From Mycobacterium sp. ELW1 (GTDB lineage: Bacteria > Actinomycetota > Actinomycetes > Mycobacteriales > Mycobacteriaceae): a stretch of 64,000 bases of DNA. The notes beneath the pieces are model-generated. The model was not told where the DNA came from, searched no databases, and saw nothing but the letters and a program-made list of their open reading frames with translations. The DNA lies in assembly GCF_008329905.1 (NCBI RefSeq), contig NZ_CP032155.1, forward strand, positions 4,588,001-4,652,000. Direction: 5' to 3'. Both the position numbers and the translations under genes were made by a program. Of this stretch, positions 8,824-18,283 are shown in pieces; position 1 is the first letter of the stretch, and every line of letters begins with the position of its first letter.

Positions 8824-10050
8824 TCACAGGCCAACCGTAGCCCGGAACAACCGGGAGGGCGACGTCGCCTCCAGGCGGATCGGACCGTCGTCGGCGGCCA
8901 CCCAGGCGGCGGACCCGCGATTGAGCTCCACCACATCCGACTTCGCGCGCACGAGCACTGAGCCCTCGGTGCAGACCAGGATCTGGGGACCGTCGTGGCG
9001 GGACGGGGCGTCGATCTCGTGGCCGAGGTTCTCGCCGTCGAGCATCAGGATGCAGGCGGCGAACTCCTGTGCGGGCGTCTCGTAGACCAGCTCGATGCCC
9101 TCGCGGTGGGTCGGTGCGCGCAGCATCGTCTCGTCGGCCGGCCGGAAGTCCAGCACGCGCAAGAGCTCGGGCACGTCGACGTGCTTGGGGGTCAGGCCAC
9201 CGCGAAGCACGTTGTCGGAGTTGGCCATCACCTCCATGCCCACGCCGTGGATGTAACTGTGCAGGTTGCCTGCCGGCATGAAGATGGCCTCACCGGGGGC
9301 CAGCGTGATCCGGTTGAGCAGCATGGCCGCCAGCACACCCGCATCGCCGGGATAGCGCTCCCCCAGCTCCAACAGTGTCTTGGCCTCGTCGTCGAATTCC
9401 GTTGCACCCGAGCGCATATAGTCGACCGCACCGTCCAGGACGGCGGGGATCAGCACGTCCAGGTCGGGCTGCGGTGCGGTGATCCAGGTGGTGAACAGGG
9501 CGCGCAGACCGTCGGCGTCGGGCTGGCCGCTCAGCAGTCCGATGAACGGATCGAGCTCCGGCACCGCCAGGGCACGCATCAGATCGACCGAACGCGCGGC
9601 CGGCCGAAAGCCGCCGAGCGCGTGAAATTCGCTGAGCGCGACCAGCAATTCGGGCTTGTGGTTGCGGTCGCGATAGTTGCGGATCGGTGAATTGAGCGGC
9701 ACGCCCAGACGGTCCTCGCGCACATAACCTTCGACGGCCTGCTCCGCGCTGGGATGGGCTTGCAGCGACAGCGGCTCCTCGGCGGCCAGCACCTTCACCA
9801 GCAGGGGCAGCACGTCGCCGTACCGACCGCGTACGGCCGGCCCCAACTGGCCGTCCGGATCGGCCCGCACGGCGTCGAGCAACGACCTCTCGCCGTCGGC
9901 GGTCTCCAACCACGCCGGGTCCCCAGGATGAGCGCCCAGCCACAATTCGGCTTCGGGATGCGCTGTTGGCGAAGGCCTTCCGGTGAACTCCGCGATCGCT
10001 GTCCGAGATCCCCATGCGTAGGTGCGTATCGCACCACGTAGCAATTCCAC
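8824..10050 (-). CDS. manA: Mannose-6-phosphate isomerase
   Basis: It interconverts fructose-6-phosphate and mannose-6-phosphate, the entry to GDP-mannose for lipomannan, LAM and PIM synthesis; Zn-dependent type I cupin. The 408-aa protein has the diagnostic LVKVLAAEEPLSLQAHPS near residue 85, DRNHKPELLVAL near 130 and FMPAGNLHSYIHGVGMEVM near 255. The start GTG at 10050 (VELLRGAIRTYAWGS) matches the family N-terminus and lies 7 bp after the stop of the upstream gene, so longer in-frame starts are not needed. It belongs to a minus-strand mannose operon. Confidence 0.95.
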   Translation of the reverse strand: MELLRGAIRTYAWGSRTAIAEFTGRPSPTAHPEAELWLGAHPGDPAWLETADGERSLLDAVRADPDGQLGPAVRGRYGDVLPLLVKVLAAEEPLSLQAHPSAEQAVEGYVREDRLGVPLNSPIRNYRDRNHKPELLVALSEFHALGGFRPAARSVDLMRALAVPELDPFIGLLSGQPDADGLRALFTTWITAPQPDLDVLIPAVLDGAVDYMRSGATEFDDEAKTLLELGERYPGDAGVLAAMLLNRITLAPGEAIFMPAGNLHSYIHGVGMEVMANSDNVLRGGLTPKHVDVPELLRVLDFRPADETMLRAPTHREGIELVYETPAQEFAACILMLDGENLGHEIDAPSRHDGPQILVCTEGSVLVRAKSDVVELNRGSAAWVAADDGPIRLEATSPSRLFRATVGL

Positions 10051-10057
10051 TGGGACG

Positions 10058-11134
10058 TTATCCCCCCACCAATCTGAGATAAACCGCGGCCATCTGCAGT
10101 CGCACGGCCAGCGTGGCGAGCTGTTGCTCGGCTCGCCCTGTTGGGGCCGCAACCGACCCCCCCTCCCCGAAGTCTTGCGCCCCGACCAGATCGACGTCGT
10201 CGAAACCACTCACGCGCGCGGCGAGCATCGCGCGTTCGGAATCCAGGGTCAAAGCCAACACCTTCGGGCCCCTCGACAGTGGACCGTCGAGCTCCTCGTC
10301 GTGGAACAACGCGTCCACCGGATCGCCGAATTGATGCGCGATGCCGGTACGCAACGCGACCAGCGCGTCGGACAATCCGGCGGCGGCGACGGCCTGGCCG
10401 GCCAGCCGCAGTAACACCGTCGCGGCGTACCGGGCCAGCCCCAGGGTGGCCGCACAATCGCCGGCGAGCACGACCTGCCTGCCGGACATCCGCTCGGCCA
10501 GCGCCTTCGCCGGATTGGTGAACACGTCGCGACTTACGCTGTTGCGCAACGCCTCGGCGTCGAGCTCATCGGCCAGGGTGGCCAGATCGGCCTGCAGCGC
10601 GGGGTCGACAGCCTGCATTGTCGCCAGTCCGGCCGCGAGGTAGCGGCTCAGCCCGAATTCGTCGGGCGTGTGCAGCCGGGGCTCGAGCACCGCGGTCCGT
10701 CCTGCGGTGGCGTCGCGCAGCGGACCCTCGTAGGGCGCGGCGACGACCACGCGGGCGCCGCGGCGCACCGCGGTCGCTGCGGCGGAGACGAGCGCCGGAT
10801 CCCCGGCGTCGTCCCCGGCCACGACGAGAACGTCGAGCGGACCGATCCAGGGCGGAGATTCGGCGGCCACCACGATCGGCTCCCCGGCCACTCCGCCGAG
10901 GGTGGCGGCCAGCATGGTGCCGGCGCTCTCGGCCGCGCCGGCGGCGGCGACCCAGATGACGGTGCGTGGTCGATAGTCGGCGGCCAGCAGTGCCAGTTCG
11001 CCCTCGTCGACCGCGGCCGCGGTGGCGCGTACCTGAGCGCCGGCCATCGCGGCGGCCCGCAAGAGTCCGTCGCGGTCGGCTTCCAGAAGGCCCTCGGTGT
11101 CGTCGAGGTCGATGGTGGCGTGCGCAGCGCTCAT
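10058..11134 (-). CDS. SIS-like conserved protein between manA and phosphomannomutase gene (Rv3256c-like)
   Basis: A 358-aa cytoplasmic protein, rich in alanine, with two alpha/beta halves reminiscent of phosphosugar isomerase (SIS) domains: TVIWVAAAGAAESAG and VVAGDDAGDPALVSAAATAV in the first half, GRQVVLAGDCAATLGLARY in the second. Function is not established. Its fixed place between the two mannose genes, with a 4-bp ATGA overlap to the upstream mutase and a 7-bp gap to manA, suggests a role in the same pathway. Confidence 0.85.
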   Translation of the reverse strand: MSAAHATIDLDDTEGLLEADRDGLLRAAAMAGAQVRATAAAVDEGELALLAADYRPRTVIWVAAAGAAESAGTMLAATLGGVAGEPIVVAAESPPWIGPLDVLVVAGDDAGDPALVSAAATAVRRGARVVVAAPYEGPLRDATAGRTAVLEPRLHTPDEFGLSRYLAAGLATMQAVDPALQADLATLADELDAEALRNSVSRDVFTNPAKALAERMSGRQVVLAGDCAATLGLARYAATVLLRLAGQAVAAAGLSDALVALRTGIAHQFGDPVDALFHDEELDGPLSRGPKVLALTLDSERAMLAARVSGFDDVDLVGAQDFGEGGSVAAPTGRAEQQLATLAVRLQMAAVYLRLVGG

Positions 11135-12522
11135 GGCGCCGCCCCGGCCGGCTGGGCGGCGATGTCCTCGGACACGCGGCGGACGATCTCCTCGATCTCC
11201 TGTGCGCTGCGCGCTTCGACGTTGAGGCGCAACAGCGGTTCGGTGTTGGAGGTGCGCAGGTTGAACCAGGCCCCTTCACCGAGGTCGACGGTCACCCCGT
11301 CGAGATGGTCCAGCGAAACAGTCTCCCGCCCAAAGGCTTTCAGAACAGACTCGACGCACGTCGGCGCGTCGGCCACCCGGAAGTTGATCTCACCGGAGGC
11401 CTCGTAGCGCTGGTAGTTCGCCATCAGTTCCGACAGCGGCCGGTCTTGCTCACCCAGCGCGGCCAGCACATGCAGGGCGGCCAGCATGCCCGAGTCCGCA
11501 CCCCAGAAGTCGCGGAAGTAGTAGTGCGCCGAATGTTCACCACCGAAGATCGCTCCGGTGTCGGCCATCAGAGCCTTGATATATGAATGCCCGACGCGCG
11601 AGCGCAGCGGCGTTCCACCCCGTTCGACGACCAACTCGGGCACCGCACGGGACGTGATCAGGTTGTGGATGACGGTGGCGCCGATCTCCCGGGAGAGTTC
11701 GCGACCGGCGACCAGCGCGGTGACCGCCGACGGGGAAACGGGGCCACCGCGTTCGTCGACGACGAAACACCGGTCGGCGTCACCATCGAACGCCAGCCCG
11801 ATGTCCGCTCCGGTCTCCACCACGAATTTCTGTAGGTCGGCCAAATTGGCCGGCTCCAGCGGATTGGCCTCATGGTTGGGAAACGAACCGTCGAGCTCGA
11901 AATACAGCGGCAGCACCGTCAGCGACTCGATCGGGCCGAGCACCGCCGGCGTCGTGTGGCCGGCCATGCCGTTGCCTGCGTCGACCGCGACCCGCAGTGG
12001 TCGCAGGTCGGCGACGTCGACCAGCGAACGGAGGAACTTCCCATACTCGGCCAGCACATCCTGGTCACGGACCTGCCCATGCGGCCCGTCGTAGCCGGGA
12101 ACCCCGGCGATCACTTCGTCGCGGATGATCGCCAGCCCGGTGTCCTCACCGACGGGCTTCGCCCCGGCGCGGCACAGCTTGATGCCGTTGTAGGCAGCCG
12201 GATTATGGCTGGCGGTGAACATGGCGCCCGCGCAATCCAGGAAACCGGACGCAAAGTACAGCTGATCGGTGGAGGCCAGCCCGATCCGCACCACATCGAG
12301 ACCCTGGGCGGTGACCCCGTCGGCGAATGCCGCGGCGAGCGCCGGCGAGCTTTCGCGCATGTCGTAGCCGATCGCGATCCGGTCGCCGCCCTCGTCGCGA
12401 ATCAGGCGGGCGAACGCGGCGGCGACGTCGGAGACGAACGCGTCGTCGATCTCTTGCCCGACCAGACCGCGCACGTCATAAGCCTTGATCACACGGCGAA
12501 CCGCGTCGGCGGGCCTCGACAT
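11131..12522 (-). CDS. manB: Phosphomannomutase/phosphoglucomutase
   Basis: It converts mannose-6-phosphate to mannose-1-phosphate, between manA and GDP-mannose synthesis. The 463-aa protein is a standard alpha-D-phosphohexomutase: catalytic serine loop FTASHNPAAYNGIK near residue 103, metal loop FDGDADRCFVV near 245, sugar-binding loop GGEHSAHYYFRDF near 330, and C-terminal phosphate loop LRTSNTEPLLRLNVEA. It corresponds to Rv3257c (also called pmmA). The name manB is used for more than one mycobacterial gene, so read it here as the mutase. Confidence 0.94.
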   Translation of the reverse strand: MSRPADAVRRVIKAYDVRGLVGQEIDDAFVSDVAAAFARLIRDEGGDRIAIGYDMRESSPALAAAFADGVTAQGLDVVRIGLASTDQLYFASGFLDCAGAMFTASHNPAAYNGIKLCRAGAKPVGEDTGLAIIRDEVIAGVPGYDGPHGQVRDQDVLAEYGKFLRSLVDVADLRPLRVAVDAGNGMAGHTTPAVLGPIESLTVLPLYFELDGSFPNHEANPLEPANLADLQKFVVETGADIGLAFDGDADRCFVVDERGGPVSPSAVTALVAGRELSREIGATVIHNLITSRAVPELVVERGGTPLRSRVGHSYIKALMADTGAIFGGEHSAHYYFRDFWGADSGMLAALHVLAALGEQDRPLSELMANYQRYEASGEINFRVADAPTCVESVLKAFGRETVSLDHLDGVTVDLGEGAWFNLRTSNTEPLLRLNVEARSAQEIEEIVRRVSEDIAAQPAGAAP

Positions 12523-12599
12523 GACAGATCTCCTGACCGAGAGGGACTCTTGGCCGCCAGCCTATCTGTTCCGCGCCCCCGGCAAGGGCGGCTATCGGG

Positions 12600-13025
12600 T
12601 CAGTCGGTGGGGTCCGGCAGTACCCGCAGGTGCCCACGGCGGCGGCCGGCGGTCGTCGGTCGATGCGCAGCCGCCGGCATTATCGGAGTTCCGGTCGCGG
12701 GCGCATGCGCGGCGCCGCTGGGATCGGAGAACCCGGCGATCGGCGGCCGCGCCGGCAACTCACGGCCTTCCCGGACTGCGTCGGCGAGGGCGACGAGGTC
12801 ATCCTCATCGGGGAACTCCGGCAGCGGCCCGGCGTGGCGAACCAGCTCCCAACCGCGTGGGGCGGTGATCCGATTGGCATGAGTGATGCACAGATCCCAC
12901 GAATGCGGTTCGCGGGAGATTGCCAGCGGCCCGACGACCGCAGTCGAATCTGAGTAGACGAACGTCAGCGTCGCCACCGCATATTGGGGGCATCCAGGCC
13001 GGCAGCAGCGACGAGGAACATTCAC
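12600..13025 (-). CDS. DUF3499-family protein (Rv3258c-like)
   Basis: A conserved actinobacterial protein of 141 aa and unknown function. The N-terminal half is conserved: RRCCRPGCPQYAVATLTFVYSDS, then EPHSWDLCITHANRITAPRGWELVRH. The CC/C plus C/H pattern looks like a metal-binding ribbon. The C-terminal half is proline- and arginine-rich and probably disordered. The start GTG 13025 gives the usual family N-terminus; an ATG eight codons upstream (13049) is also possible. It lies upstream of the mutase gene on the same strand. Confidence 0.8.
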   Translation of the reverse strand: MNVPRRCCRPGCPQYAVATLTFVYSDSTAVVGPLAISREPHSWDLCITHANRITAPRGWELVRHAGPLPEFPDEDDLVALADAVREGRELPARPPIAGFSDPSGAAHAPATGTPIMPAAAHRPTTAGRRRGHLRVLPDPTD

Positions 13026-13102
13026 GTCCGTGAGGCTATCGCGGTTCATTCACAGGTAGCCGGGGGACACGCGCAGCCGCCAGGCGGCCGATTCACAACC
13101 GT

Positions 13103-13108
13103 TACGAT
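13103..13108 (+). promoter_or_regulatory. -10 box TACGAT, leaderless promoter of the metallopeptidase-family gene
   Basis: TACGAT ends 7 nt before GTG 13116, the spacing expected when transcription begins at the start codon. This favours the GTG over the internal ATG at 13188. Confidence 0.5.
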
Positions 13109-13115
13109 CACATCC

Positions 13116-13610
13116 GTGGCCGATTCCCGCAGCTCCCGGCGAGGTGGCCGATCCGGTGGCAGCCCGGGGTCGCGCCGGGGGCGTGAGATGCGGGGTCCAT
13201 TGCTGCCGCCCACGGTGCCTGGGTGGCGCAGTCGCGCGGAGCGGTTCGACATGGCGGTGCTGGAAGCCTATGAGCCGATCGAGCGGCGCTGGCAACAACG
13301 GCTCACCGGCCTGGACGTTGCCGTCGACGAGATCCCGCGCATCGCGCCGAAGGATCCGGACAGTGTGCAGTGGCCCGCGGAAGTGGTGGCCGACGGGCCG
13401 ATCGCGTTGGCCCGGCTGATCCCAGCCGGAGTGGACGTTCGCGGAAACTCGACACGCGCCCGAATTGTACTGTTTCGCAAGCCGATCGAGCGCCGGGCCA
13501 AGGACTCGATCGATCTGACCGATCTTCTTCACGAGATTCTGGTGGCGCAGGTGGCCACCTATCTCGGGGTCGAGCCGTCGGTCATCGACCCGACCATTGA
13601 CGACGACTGA
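13116..13610 (+). CDS. Metallopeptidase-family protein with degenerate zinc motif (Rv3259-like)
   Basis: A 164-aa protein from GTG 13116, or 140 aa from ATG 13188. The Arg/Ser/Gly-rich first 24 residues are probably disordered. The core, WRSRAERFDMAVLEAYEPIE to the end, belongs to the small zincin-like family (PF06262 type) by overall pattern. Where that family has HExxHH, this protein has LLHEILVAQVATYLG, so the second metal histidine is absent. It may have no peptidase activity. It converges with whiB2 across a short hairpin. Confidence 0.82.
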   Translation: MADSRSSRRGGRSGGSPGSRRGREMRGPLLPPTVPGWRSRAERFDMAVLEAYEPIERRWQQRLTGLDVAVDEIPRIAPKDPDSVQWPAEVVADGPIALARLIPAGVDVRGNSTRARIVLFRKPIERRAKDSIDLTDLLHEILVAQVATYLGVEPSVIDPTIDDD

Positions 13611-13625
13611 GTCGGAGTCTCCGAC
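13611..13625. terminator. Hairpin between convergent genes
   Basis: GTCGGA, loop GTC, TCCGAC: a perfect 6-bp stem right after the stop of the Rv3259-like gene and before the whiB2 stop. There is no U-tract, so termination activity is uncertain. Confidence 0.4.
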
Positions 13626-13637
13626 CAGCGGTCGTCG

Positions 13638-13997
13638 TCAGATGATGCCGCGCTTGAGGCGACGACGCTCCCGCTCGGAGAGTCCGCCCCAGATACCGAA
13701 GCGCTCATCGTTGGCCAAGGCGTACTCAAGGCACGACTCACGGACCTCGCAGCCCAAGCAGATCCGCTTGGCCTCGCGGGTGGAACCGCCCTTCTCGGGG
13801 AAGAACGCTTCGGGATCGGTCTGCGCGCACAGCGCGCGTTCCTGCCACTGGTCTTCGTCATCGGCCGAATCCGGCGTCGCATCGATGATCGGGTCTGGCA
13901 CCAAACTCAAGTGAGCGCGTGCCATTACCCCCATCGTCTGCGAACCGGTAATGGACTGCGGCAACCCCATCGTGCCGAACACGTGCTCATAGGACAT
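13638..13997 (-). CDS. whiB2: WhiB2 iron-sulfur regulator
   Basis: An iron-sulfur transcription factor needed for septation and division in mycobacteria (WhmD in M. smegmatis). The 119-aa protein carries four cluster cysteines (C57, C80, C83, C89), the GIWGGLSERERRRLKRG turn-and-basic DNA-binding tail at residues 101-117, and a variable N-terminus of about 48 residues starting MSYE, as in WhmD. It stands alone with a 299-bp upstream region and converges with the metallopeptidase-family gene. Confidence 0.95.
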   Translation of the reverse strand: MSYEHVFGTMGLPQSITGSQTMGVMARAHLSLVPDPIIDATPDSADDEDQWQERALCAQTDPEAFFPEKGGSTREAKRICLGCEVRESCLEYALANDERFGIWGGLSERERRRLKRGII

Positions 13998-14296
13998 TTC
14001 CGCCTCCTCACCTGGTTTCGTAGATCTTTTGCATGTCGCCCACTATTGAAGTGTGCCCAACTCGTTCGAACACTTGGTCGAATCGCGGTCTGGGACACCG
14101 AAACCGGCTGGTCCGACCGGGAAATGACACTGATGTGATTAGACACTTATGCAGTGGCCCGGTCAAGCGATTGAACCGAAATTAATACCATTTCCCTTGG
14201 ATAATTCGGCGAGTCGATGCCCCGGCGTGTCCTCGGAGTGACGCGATCGTGACCGCGTTCGTCGCCGAAACGGCCGACCGCCTAGTGTCGATCGGT
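13998..14296. other. Intergenic region between divergent whiB2 and fbiA
   Basis: No gene is seen here. It is AT-richer than its surroundings and must hold the whiB2 promoter. AAGTGT (14049-14054) and ACACTT (14070-14075) form an inverted repeat around a palindromic GTTCGAAC, which could be a regulatory site. The fbiA -10 box lies at its right end. An in-frame extension of fbiA to 14249 is not supported. Confidence 0.5.
14283..14288 (+). promoter_or_regulatory. -10 box TAGTGT, leaderless promoter of fbiA
   Basis: TAGTGT ends 8 nt before GTG 14297, consistent with leaderless transcription. Confidence 0.45.
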
Positions 14297-15298
14297 GTGA
14301 AGATCACCGTTCTGGTCGGCGGCGTCGGGGGCGCCCGCTTCCTGCTGGGCGTACAGCGATTGCTCGGCCTGGGCCAGTTCGCCGGCCAGATATCCGGAGC
14401 CACAGGCGATCTTGATCACGCGCTGACGGCCGTGGTCAACATCGGCGATGACGCATGGATGCACGGTGTGCGCATCTGTCCCGACCTCGACACCTGCATG
14501 TACACCTTAGGTGGAGGTATCGACCCCGAGCGCGGCTGGGGACATCGCAACGAGACGTGGCACGCGAAAGAAGAATTGGCGGCCTACGGTGTCCAACCCG
14601 ATTGGTTCGGCCTGGGCGACCGCGACCTCGCCACACATCTGGTGCGAAGTCAGATGCTGCGTGCGGGATATCCCCTGTCGCAGGTGACCGAGGCGCTGTG
14701 CCACCGCTGGCAGCCGGGGGCCACGCTCCTGCCGGCCAGTGACGACCGGTGCGAAACCCACGTTGTGATCGACGATCCCGACACCGGGGACCGCAAAGCC
14801 ATCCACTTCCAGGAGTGGTGGGTGCGCTACCGGGCCCAGGTGCCCACTCACAGTTTCGCGTTCGTGGGGTCCGAAAACGCCACTGCCGGGCCCGGTGTCG
14901 TCGACGCGATCACCGAAGCCGACGTCGTCATGCTCGCCCCGTCGAACCCGGTGGTGAGCATCGGAGCAATCCTCGCCATCCCCGGTGTCCGCGCCGCGCT
15001 GCGCTCCACACCCGCCCCGGTCGTCGGCTACTCCCCCATCATCGGCGGAAAGCCGTTGCGCGGCATGGCCGACGAATGCCTATCGGTGATCGGGGTCGAA
15101 ACCTCCTCGCACGCCGTCGCCCGCCACTACGGCGCACGCTCGGCGACCGGAATCCTGGACTACTGGCTGGTTTCCGAAGGCGATCACGCCGACGTAGCCG
15201 GCCTGACGGTGCACTCGATACCGCTGCTGATGTCGGACCCGGCGGCCACCGCCGAAATGGTGCGCGCCGGGCTCGAATTGGCCGGGGTACAGCGGTGA
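14297..15298 (+). CDS. fbiA: FbiA, 2-phospho-L-lactate/PEP transferase of F420 synthesis
   Basis: It joins the activated phospho-three-carbon unit (phosphoenolpyruvate in mycobacteria) to the deazaflavin Fo, forming dehydro-F420-0. The 333-aa protein begins [20 protein letters not shown], the nucleotide-binding start typical of FbiA/CofD, followed by [20 protein letters not shown] and the late [17 protein letters not shown] segment. It starts at GTG 14297 and overlaps fbiB by 4 bp (GTGA), so the two are translationally coupled. Confidence 0.96.
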   Translation: MKITVLVGGVGGARFLLGVQRLLGLGQFAGQISGATGDLDHALTAVVNIGDDAWMHGVRICPDLDTCMYTLGGGIDPERGWGHRNETWHAKEELAAYGVQPDWFGLGDRDLATHLVRSQMLRAGYPLSQVTEALCHRWQPGATLLPASDDRCETHVVIDDPDTGDRKAIHFQEWWVRYRAQVPTHSFAFVGSENATAGPGVVDAITEADVVMLAPSNPVVSIGAILAIPGVRAALRSTPAPVVGYSPIIGGKPLRGMADECLSVIGVETSSHAVARHYGARSATGILDYWLVSEGDHADVAGLTVHSIPLLMSDPAATAEMVRAGLELAGVQR

Positions 15299-16665
15299 TC
15301 GGCTCAAGTCCAACGGCGCCGCCGAGCGGCGACCACGGTAGCGCGGCTCCCGTCGAAATCCTGCCCGTCCCCGGGCTTCCGGAGTTCCGCCCCGGCGACG
15401 ATCTGGCCGGCGCCCTCAGTTCGGCGGCACCATGGCTGCGCGACGGCGACGTCGTCGTGGTCACCAGCAAGGTGATGTCCAAGTGCGAGGGTCGCATCGT
15501 CGCGGCGCCGGCGGACCCCGACGAACGGGACGCGCTGCGCCGCAAGATCATCGACGATGAGGCCGTGCGGGTGCTGGCCCGCAAAGGTCGGACGCTGATC
15601 ACCGAGAACCGCAACGGCATCGTGCAGGCGGCCGCGGGCGTCGACGGCTCCAACGTCGGGTCAACCGAATTGGCCCTGCTGCCGATCGATCCCGACCGCA
15701 GCGCTGCCGCGCTGCGCACGGCATTGCGCGAGCGGCTCGGCGTGAATGTCGCGGTCCTGGTCACCGACACCATGGGTCGGGCCTGGCGAAACGGCCAGAC
15801 CGACGCCGCGATCGGCTCCGCCGGGCTGCCTGTCCTCTACGGATACGCCGGCGCCGTCGACCGGCACGGCAACGAGTTGGTGGTCACCGAAGTCGCCGTC
15901 GCCGACGAGATCGCCGCCGCCGCCGACCTGGTGAAGGGCAAGCTGACCGCCGTGCCGGTCGCGGTAGTCCGTGGCCTCGAGCTCGACGACGACGGGTCCA
16001 CCGCGGCGCGCCTGGTGCGCGGCGGTGAGGACGATCTGTTCTGGCTGGGCACCGCCGAGTCGCTGGAACTCGGGCGCCGCCAGGCCCAGCTGTTGCGCCG
16101 CTCGGTGCGACAGTTCGCGCCGGAGCCGGTCGACCACACGCTCATCGAAGACGCCGTCGCCGAAGCACTCACCGCACCGGCCCCGCATCACACCCGGCCG
16201 GTGCGGTTCGTCTGGTTGCAGGACCATGGCCGTCGCATCACACTGCTGGACCGGATGAAAGACGCCTGGCGCAAGGATCTTTCCGGCGACGGCAAGCCCG
16301 CCGACGCCGTCGAACGGCGAGTCGCCCGCGGCCAGATCCTCTACGACGCACCAGAGGTCGTCATCCCGTTCCTGGTGCCCGAGGGCGCCCACAGCTATCC
16401 CGACCCGGACCGCACCCAGGCCGAGCACACGATGTTCACCGTCGCGGTCGGAGCCGCGGTACAAGCACTCCTGGTGGCGCTGGCCGTGCGCGGCGTGGGC
16501 AGCTGCTGGATCGGCTCGACCATCTTCGCGGCCGAGCTGGTCCGGGAAATCCTTGATCTACCGCCTGATTGGGAACCGCTGGGTGCCGTCGCCATCGGCT
16601 ATCCGGTCGAACCGCCCGAACCCCGCAATCCGGCACCGGTCGGCGATCTGCTGGTGCGCAAGTGA
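15295..16665 (+). CDS. fbiB: FbiB, F420:glutamate ligase / dehydro-F420-0 reductase
   Basis: A bifunctional protein of 456 aa. The N-terminal CofE-like half (about residues 20-250) adds gamma-linked glutamates to F420-0, with [16 protein letters not shown] and [20 protein letters not shown]. The C-terminal half (about 255-456) is a nitroreductase-fold, FMN-binding domain that reduces dehydro-F420-0, with [20 protein letters not shown] and [19 protein letters not shown]. The start GTG 15295 overlaps the fbiA stop. Confidence 0.95.
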   Translation: MIGSSPTAPPSGDHGSAAPVEILPVPGLPEFRPGDDLAGALSSAAPWLRDGDVVVVTSKVMSKCEGRIVAAPADPDERDALRRKIIDDEAVRVLARKGRTLITENRNGIVQAAAGVDGSNVGSTELALLPIDPDRSAAALRTALRERLGVNVAVLVTDTMGRAWRNGQTDAAIGSAGLPVLYGYAGAVDRHGNELVVTEVAVADEIAAAADLVKGKLTAVPVAVVRGLELDDDGSTAARLVRGGEDDLFWLGTAESLELGRRQAQLLRRSVRQFAPEPVDHTLIEDAVAEALTAPAPHHTRPVRFVWLQDHGRRITLLDRMKDAWRKDLSGDGKPADAVERRVARGQILYDAPEVVIPFLVPEGAHSYPDPDRTQAEHTMFTVAVGAAVQALLVALAVRGVGSCWIGSTIFAAELVREILDLPPDWEPLGAVAIGYPVEPPEPRNPAPVGDLLVRK

Positions 16666-17201
16666 GCGTGCGGGAGTCGGCCATCGAGCTGCTGACCGAA
16701 TGGGATGCGCCGGACGACTGCCAGGATTCGCTGCGTCAGTCCGTCCTGGCCTTTCTGCTCGCCCGCCCCGATGCCTGCGAGCGGGCATGCGTCCCAGGCC
16801 ATATCACGGCCTCGGCGTTGGTGGTCAACCACACCGGCGACCAGGTGCTGCTCACCCTGCATCCGCGGCTCGGTCGCTGGGTTCAGCTCGGCGGCCATTG
16901 CGAAGACTCCGACGCCGACATCGTCGCGGCCGCGATGCGGGAGGCCGCTGAAGAGTCCGGGATCGACGGCCTGCGCATCGACACGTCGTTGGGCGCCATC
17001 CACGTTCACGCACTGACCTGCTCGCTGGGAGTGCCCACCCGGCACCTGGATCTCCAGTTCATCGCCCGCGCACCCGCGGACGCGACCATCGAGATCAGCG
17101 ACGAATCGCTCGATCTGCGGTGGTGGCCGATCGACGCACTGCCCGACGGCATCGACTCGGCGGTCTCACACCTGGTGTCGGTCGGCCGCTCGCGGGTCTA
17201 G
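16662..17201 (+). CDS. Nudix hydrolase
   Basis: A 179-aa Nudix protein. The box reads [16 protein letters not shown] followed by REAAEESGI, with the REUxEExGU core intact and an Asp/Ser-rich first half, a form common in actinobacterial members. It starts at GTG 16662 in a 4-bp overlap with the fbiB stop, so it is the third gene of the fbiA-fbiB unit; a housecleaning or F420-linked role is possible but not shown. At its 3' end it shares the bases CTAG with the convergent guanylyltransferase gene. Confidence 0.9.
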   Translation: MSVRESAIELLTEWDAPDDCQDSLRQSVLAFLLARPDACERACVPGHITASALVVNHTGDQVLLTLHPRLGRWVQLGGHCEDSDADIVAAAMREAAEESGIDGLRIDTSLGAIHVHALTCSLGVPTRHLDLQFIARAPADATIEISDESLDLRWWPIDALPDGIDSAVSHLVSVGRSRV

Positions 17202-18283
17202 ATGTCGGACGAGTAGCGAACACCGCAGTCCGGGATGACAACTCCCGGCCACACCCGCGCACCGCGCAGGAGTTCGCAGCGCGCACCGATGTTCGCGCCA
17301 TCGCCGATGATGGCGTCGCGCAGTAACGCGCGCGGACCGATCCGCGCGCCGGCGCCGATGATCGACCGCTCCACGACCGAGCCCGCCTCGATGTGCGCCC
17401 CGTCGAAGATGACCGCGCCGTCCAGGCGGACACCCGGCCCGATCTCGGCGCCACGGCCCACCACGGTCCCGCCGACCAGTACCGCGCCCGGGGACACCGA
17501 CGCCCCATCGTGCACAAGGCTTTCCCCGCGTCGACCGCCGAGCGCAGGCGACGGCGCCAGCCCGCGAACCAGGTCGGCCGAGCCGCGCACGAAATCCTCC
17601 GGTGTACCCATGTCGCGCCAGTAGCTGGAATCGACGTAGCCGCAAACCTTCACGCCGTCGGCCAACAGCGCCGGGAACACCTCGCGCTCCACCGACACCT
17701 CCCGTCCACGGGGGATGTGGTCGAGGATTTCGCGCTTGAAGATGTACGTGCCGGCGTTGATCTGGTCGGACGGCGGATCCTCGGTCTTCTCGAGGAACGC
17801 TTCCACGCGACCGTCGGCGTCGGTGGGCACACAGCCGAATGCCCTCGGATCGCTGACGCGCACCAGGTGCAGGGTCAGATCCGCCTGCGACTCGTGGTGG
17901 CTGGCCAGCATCTGGCGCAGGTCCATGCCGGACAGGACGTCACCGTTGAACACCATCACGGTGTCGTTCCGCAGTTTGGGAATGACGTTGGCGATCCCGC
18001 CGCCGGTGCCCATCGGGTGATCCTCGACGACGTACTCGATCTGCAGGCCGAGCTTGGACCCGTCGCCGAATTCGTTCTCGAACGTCGCCGCTTTGAACGA
18101 CGTGCCGAGGATGACGTGTTCGATGCCGGCCTCGGCGATGCGGGACAGCAGATGCGTCAGGAACGGCAGCCCCGCGGTCGGCAGCATCGGCTTGGCCGCC
18201 GAGACGGTCAGCGGCCGTAGCCGGGTGCCTTTGCCACCGACCAGCACCACCGCATCGACCTTCGACGGATCAATTCCACTCAC
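17198..18283 (-). CDS. manB: Mannose-1-phosphate guanylyltransferase (GDP-mannose pyrophosphorylase)
   Basis: It makes GDP-mannose from mannose-1-phosphate and GTP, completing the pathway begun by manA and the mutase in this window. The 361-aa protein shows the nucleotidyltransferase signature VLVGGKGTRLRPLT with KPMLP, then GDVLSGMD, and a C-terminal left-handed beta-helix with hexapeptide-like repeats (GAVLVGGTVVGRGAEIGPGV and following). It corresponds to Rv3264c, named manB in M. tuberculosis. It starts at GTG 18283, overlapping wbbL by 4 bp. Confidence 0.93.
   Translation of the reverse strand: MSGIDPSKVDAVVLVGGKGTRLRPLTVSAAKPMLPTAGLPFLTHLLSRIAEAGIEHVILGTSFKAATFENEFGDGSKLGLQIEYVVEDHPMGTGGGIANVIPKLRNDTVMVFNGDVLSGMDLRQMLASHHESQADLTLHLVRVSDPRAFGCVPTDADGRVEAFLEKTEDPPSDQINAGTYIFKREILDHIPRGREVSVEREVFPALLADGVKVCGYVDSSYWRDMGTPEDFVRGSADLVRGLAPSPALGGRRGESLVHDGASVSPGAVLVGGTVVGRGAEIGPGVRLDGAVIFDGAHIEAGSVVERSIIGAGARIGPRALLRDAIIGDGANIGARCELLRGARVWPGVVIPDCGVRYSSDI

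Noticed and set aside
14049..14075. AAGTGT/ACACTT repeat upstream of whiB2 as a specific known operator
   Set aside because: Only 6-bp arms with a 15-bp spacer; no known regulator motif matched with confidence, so it is noted only within the intergenic entry.
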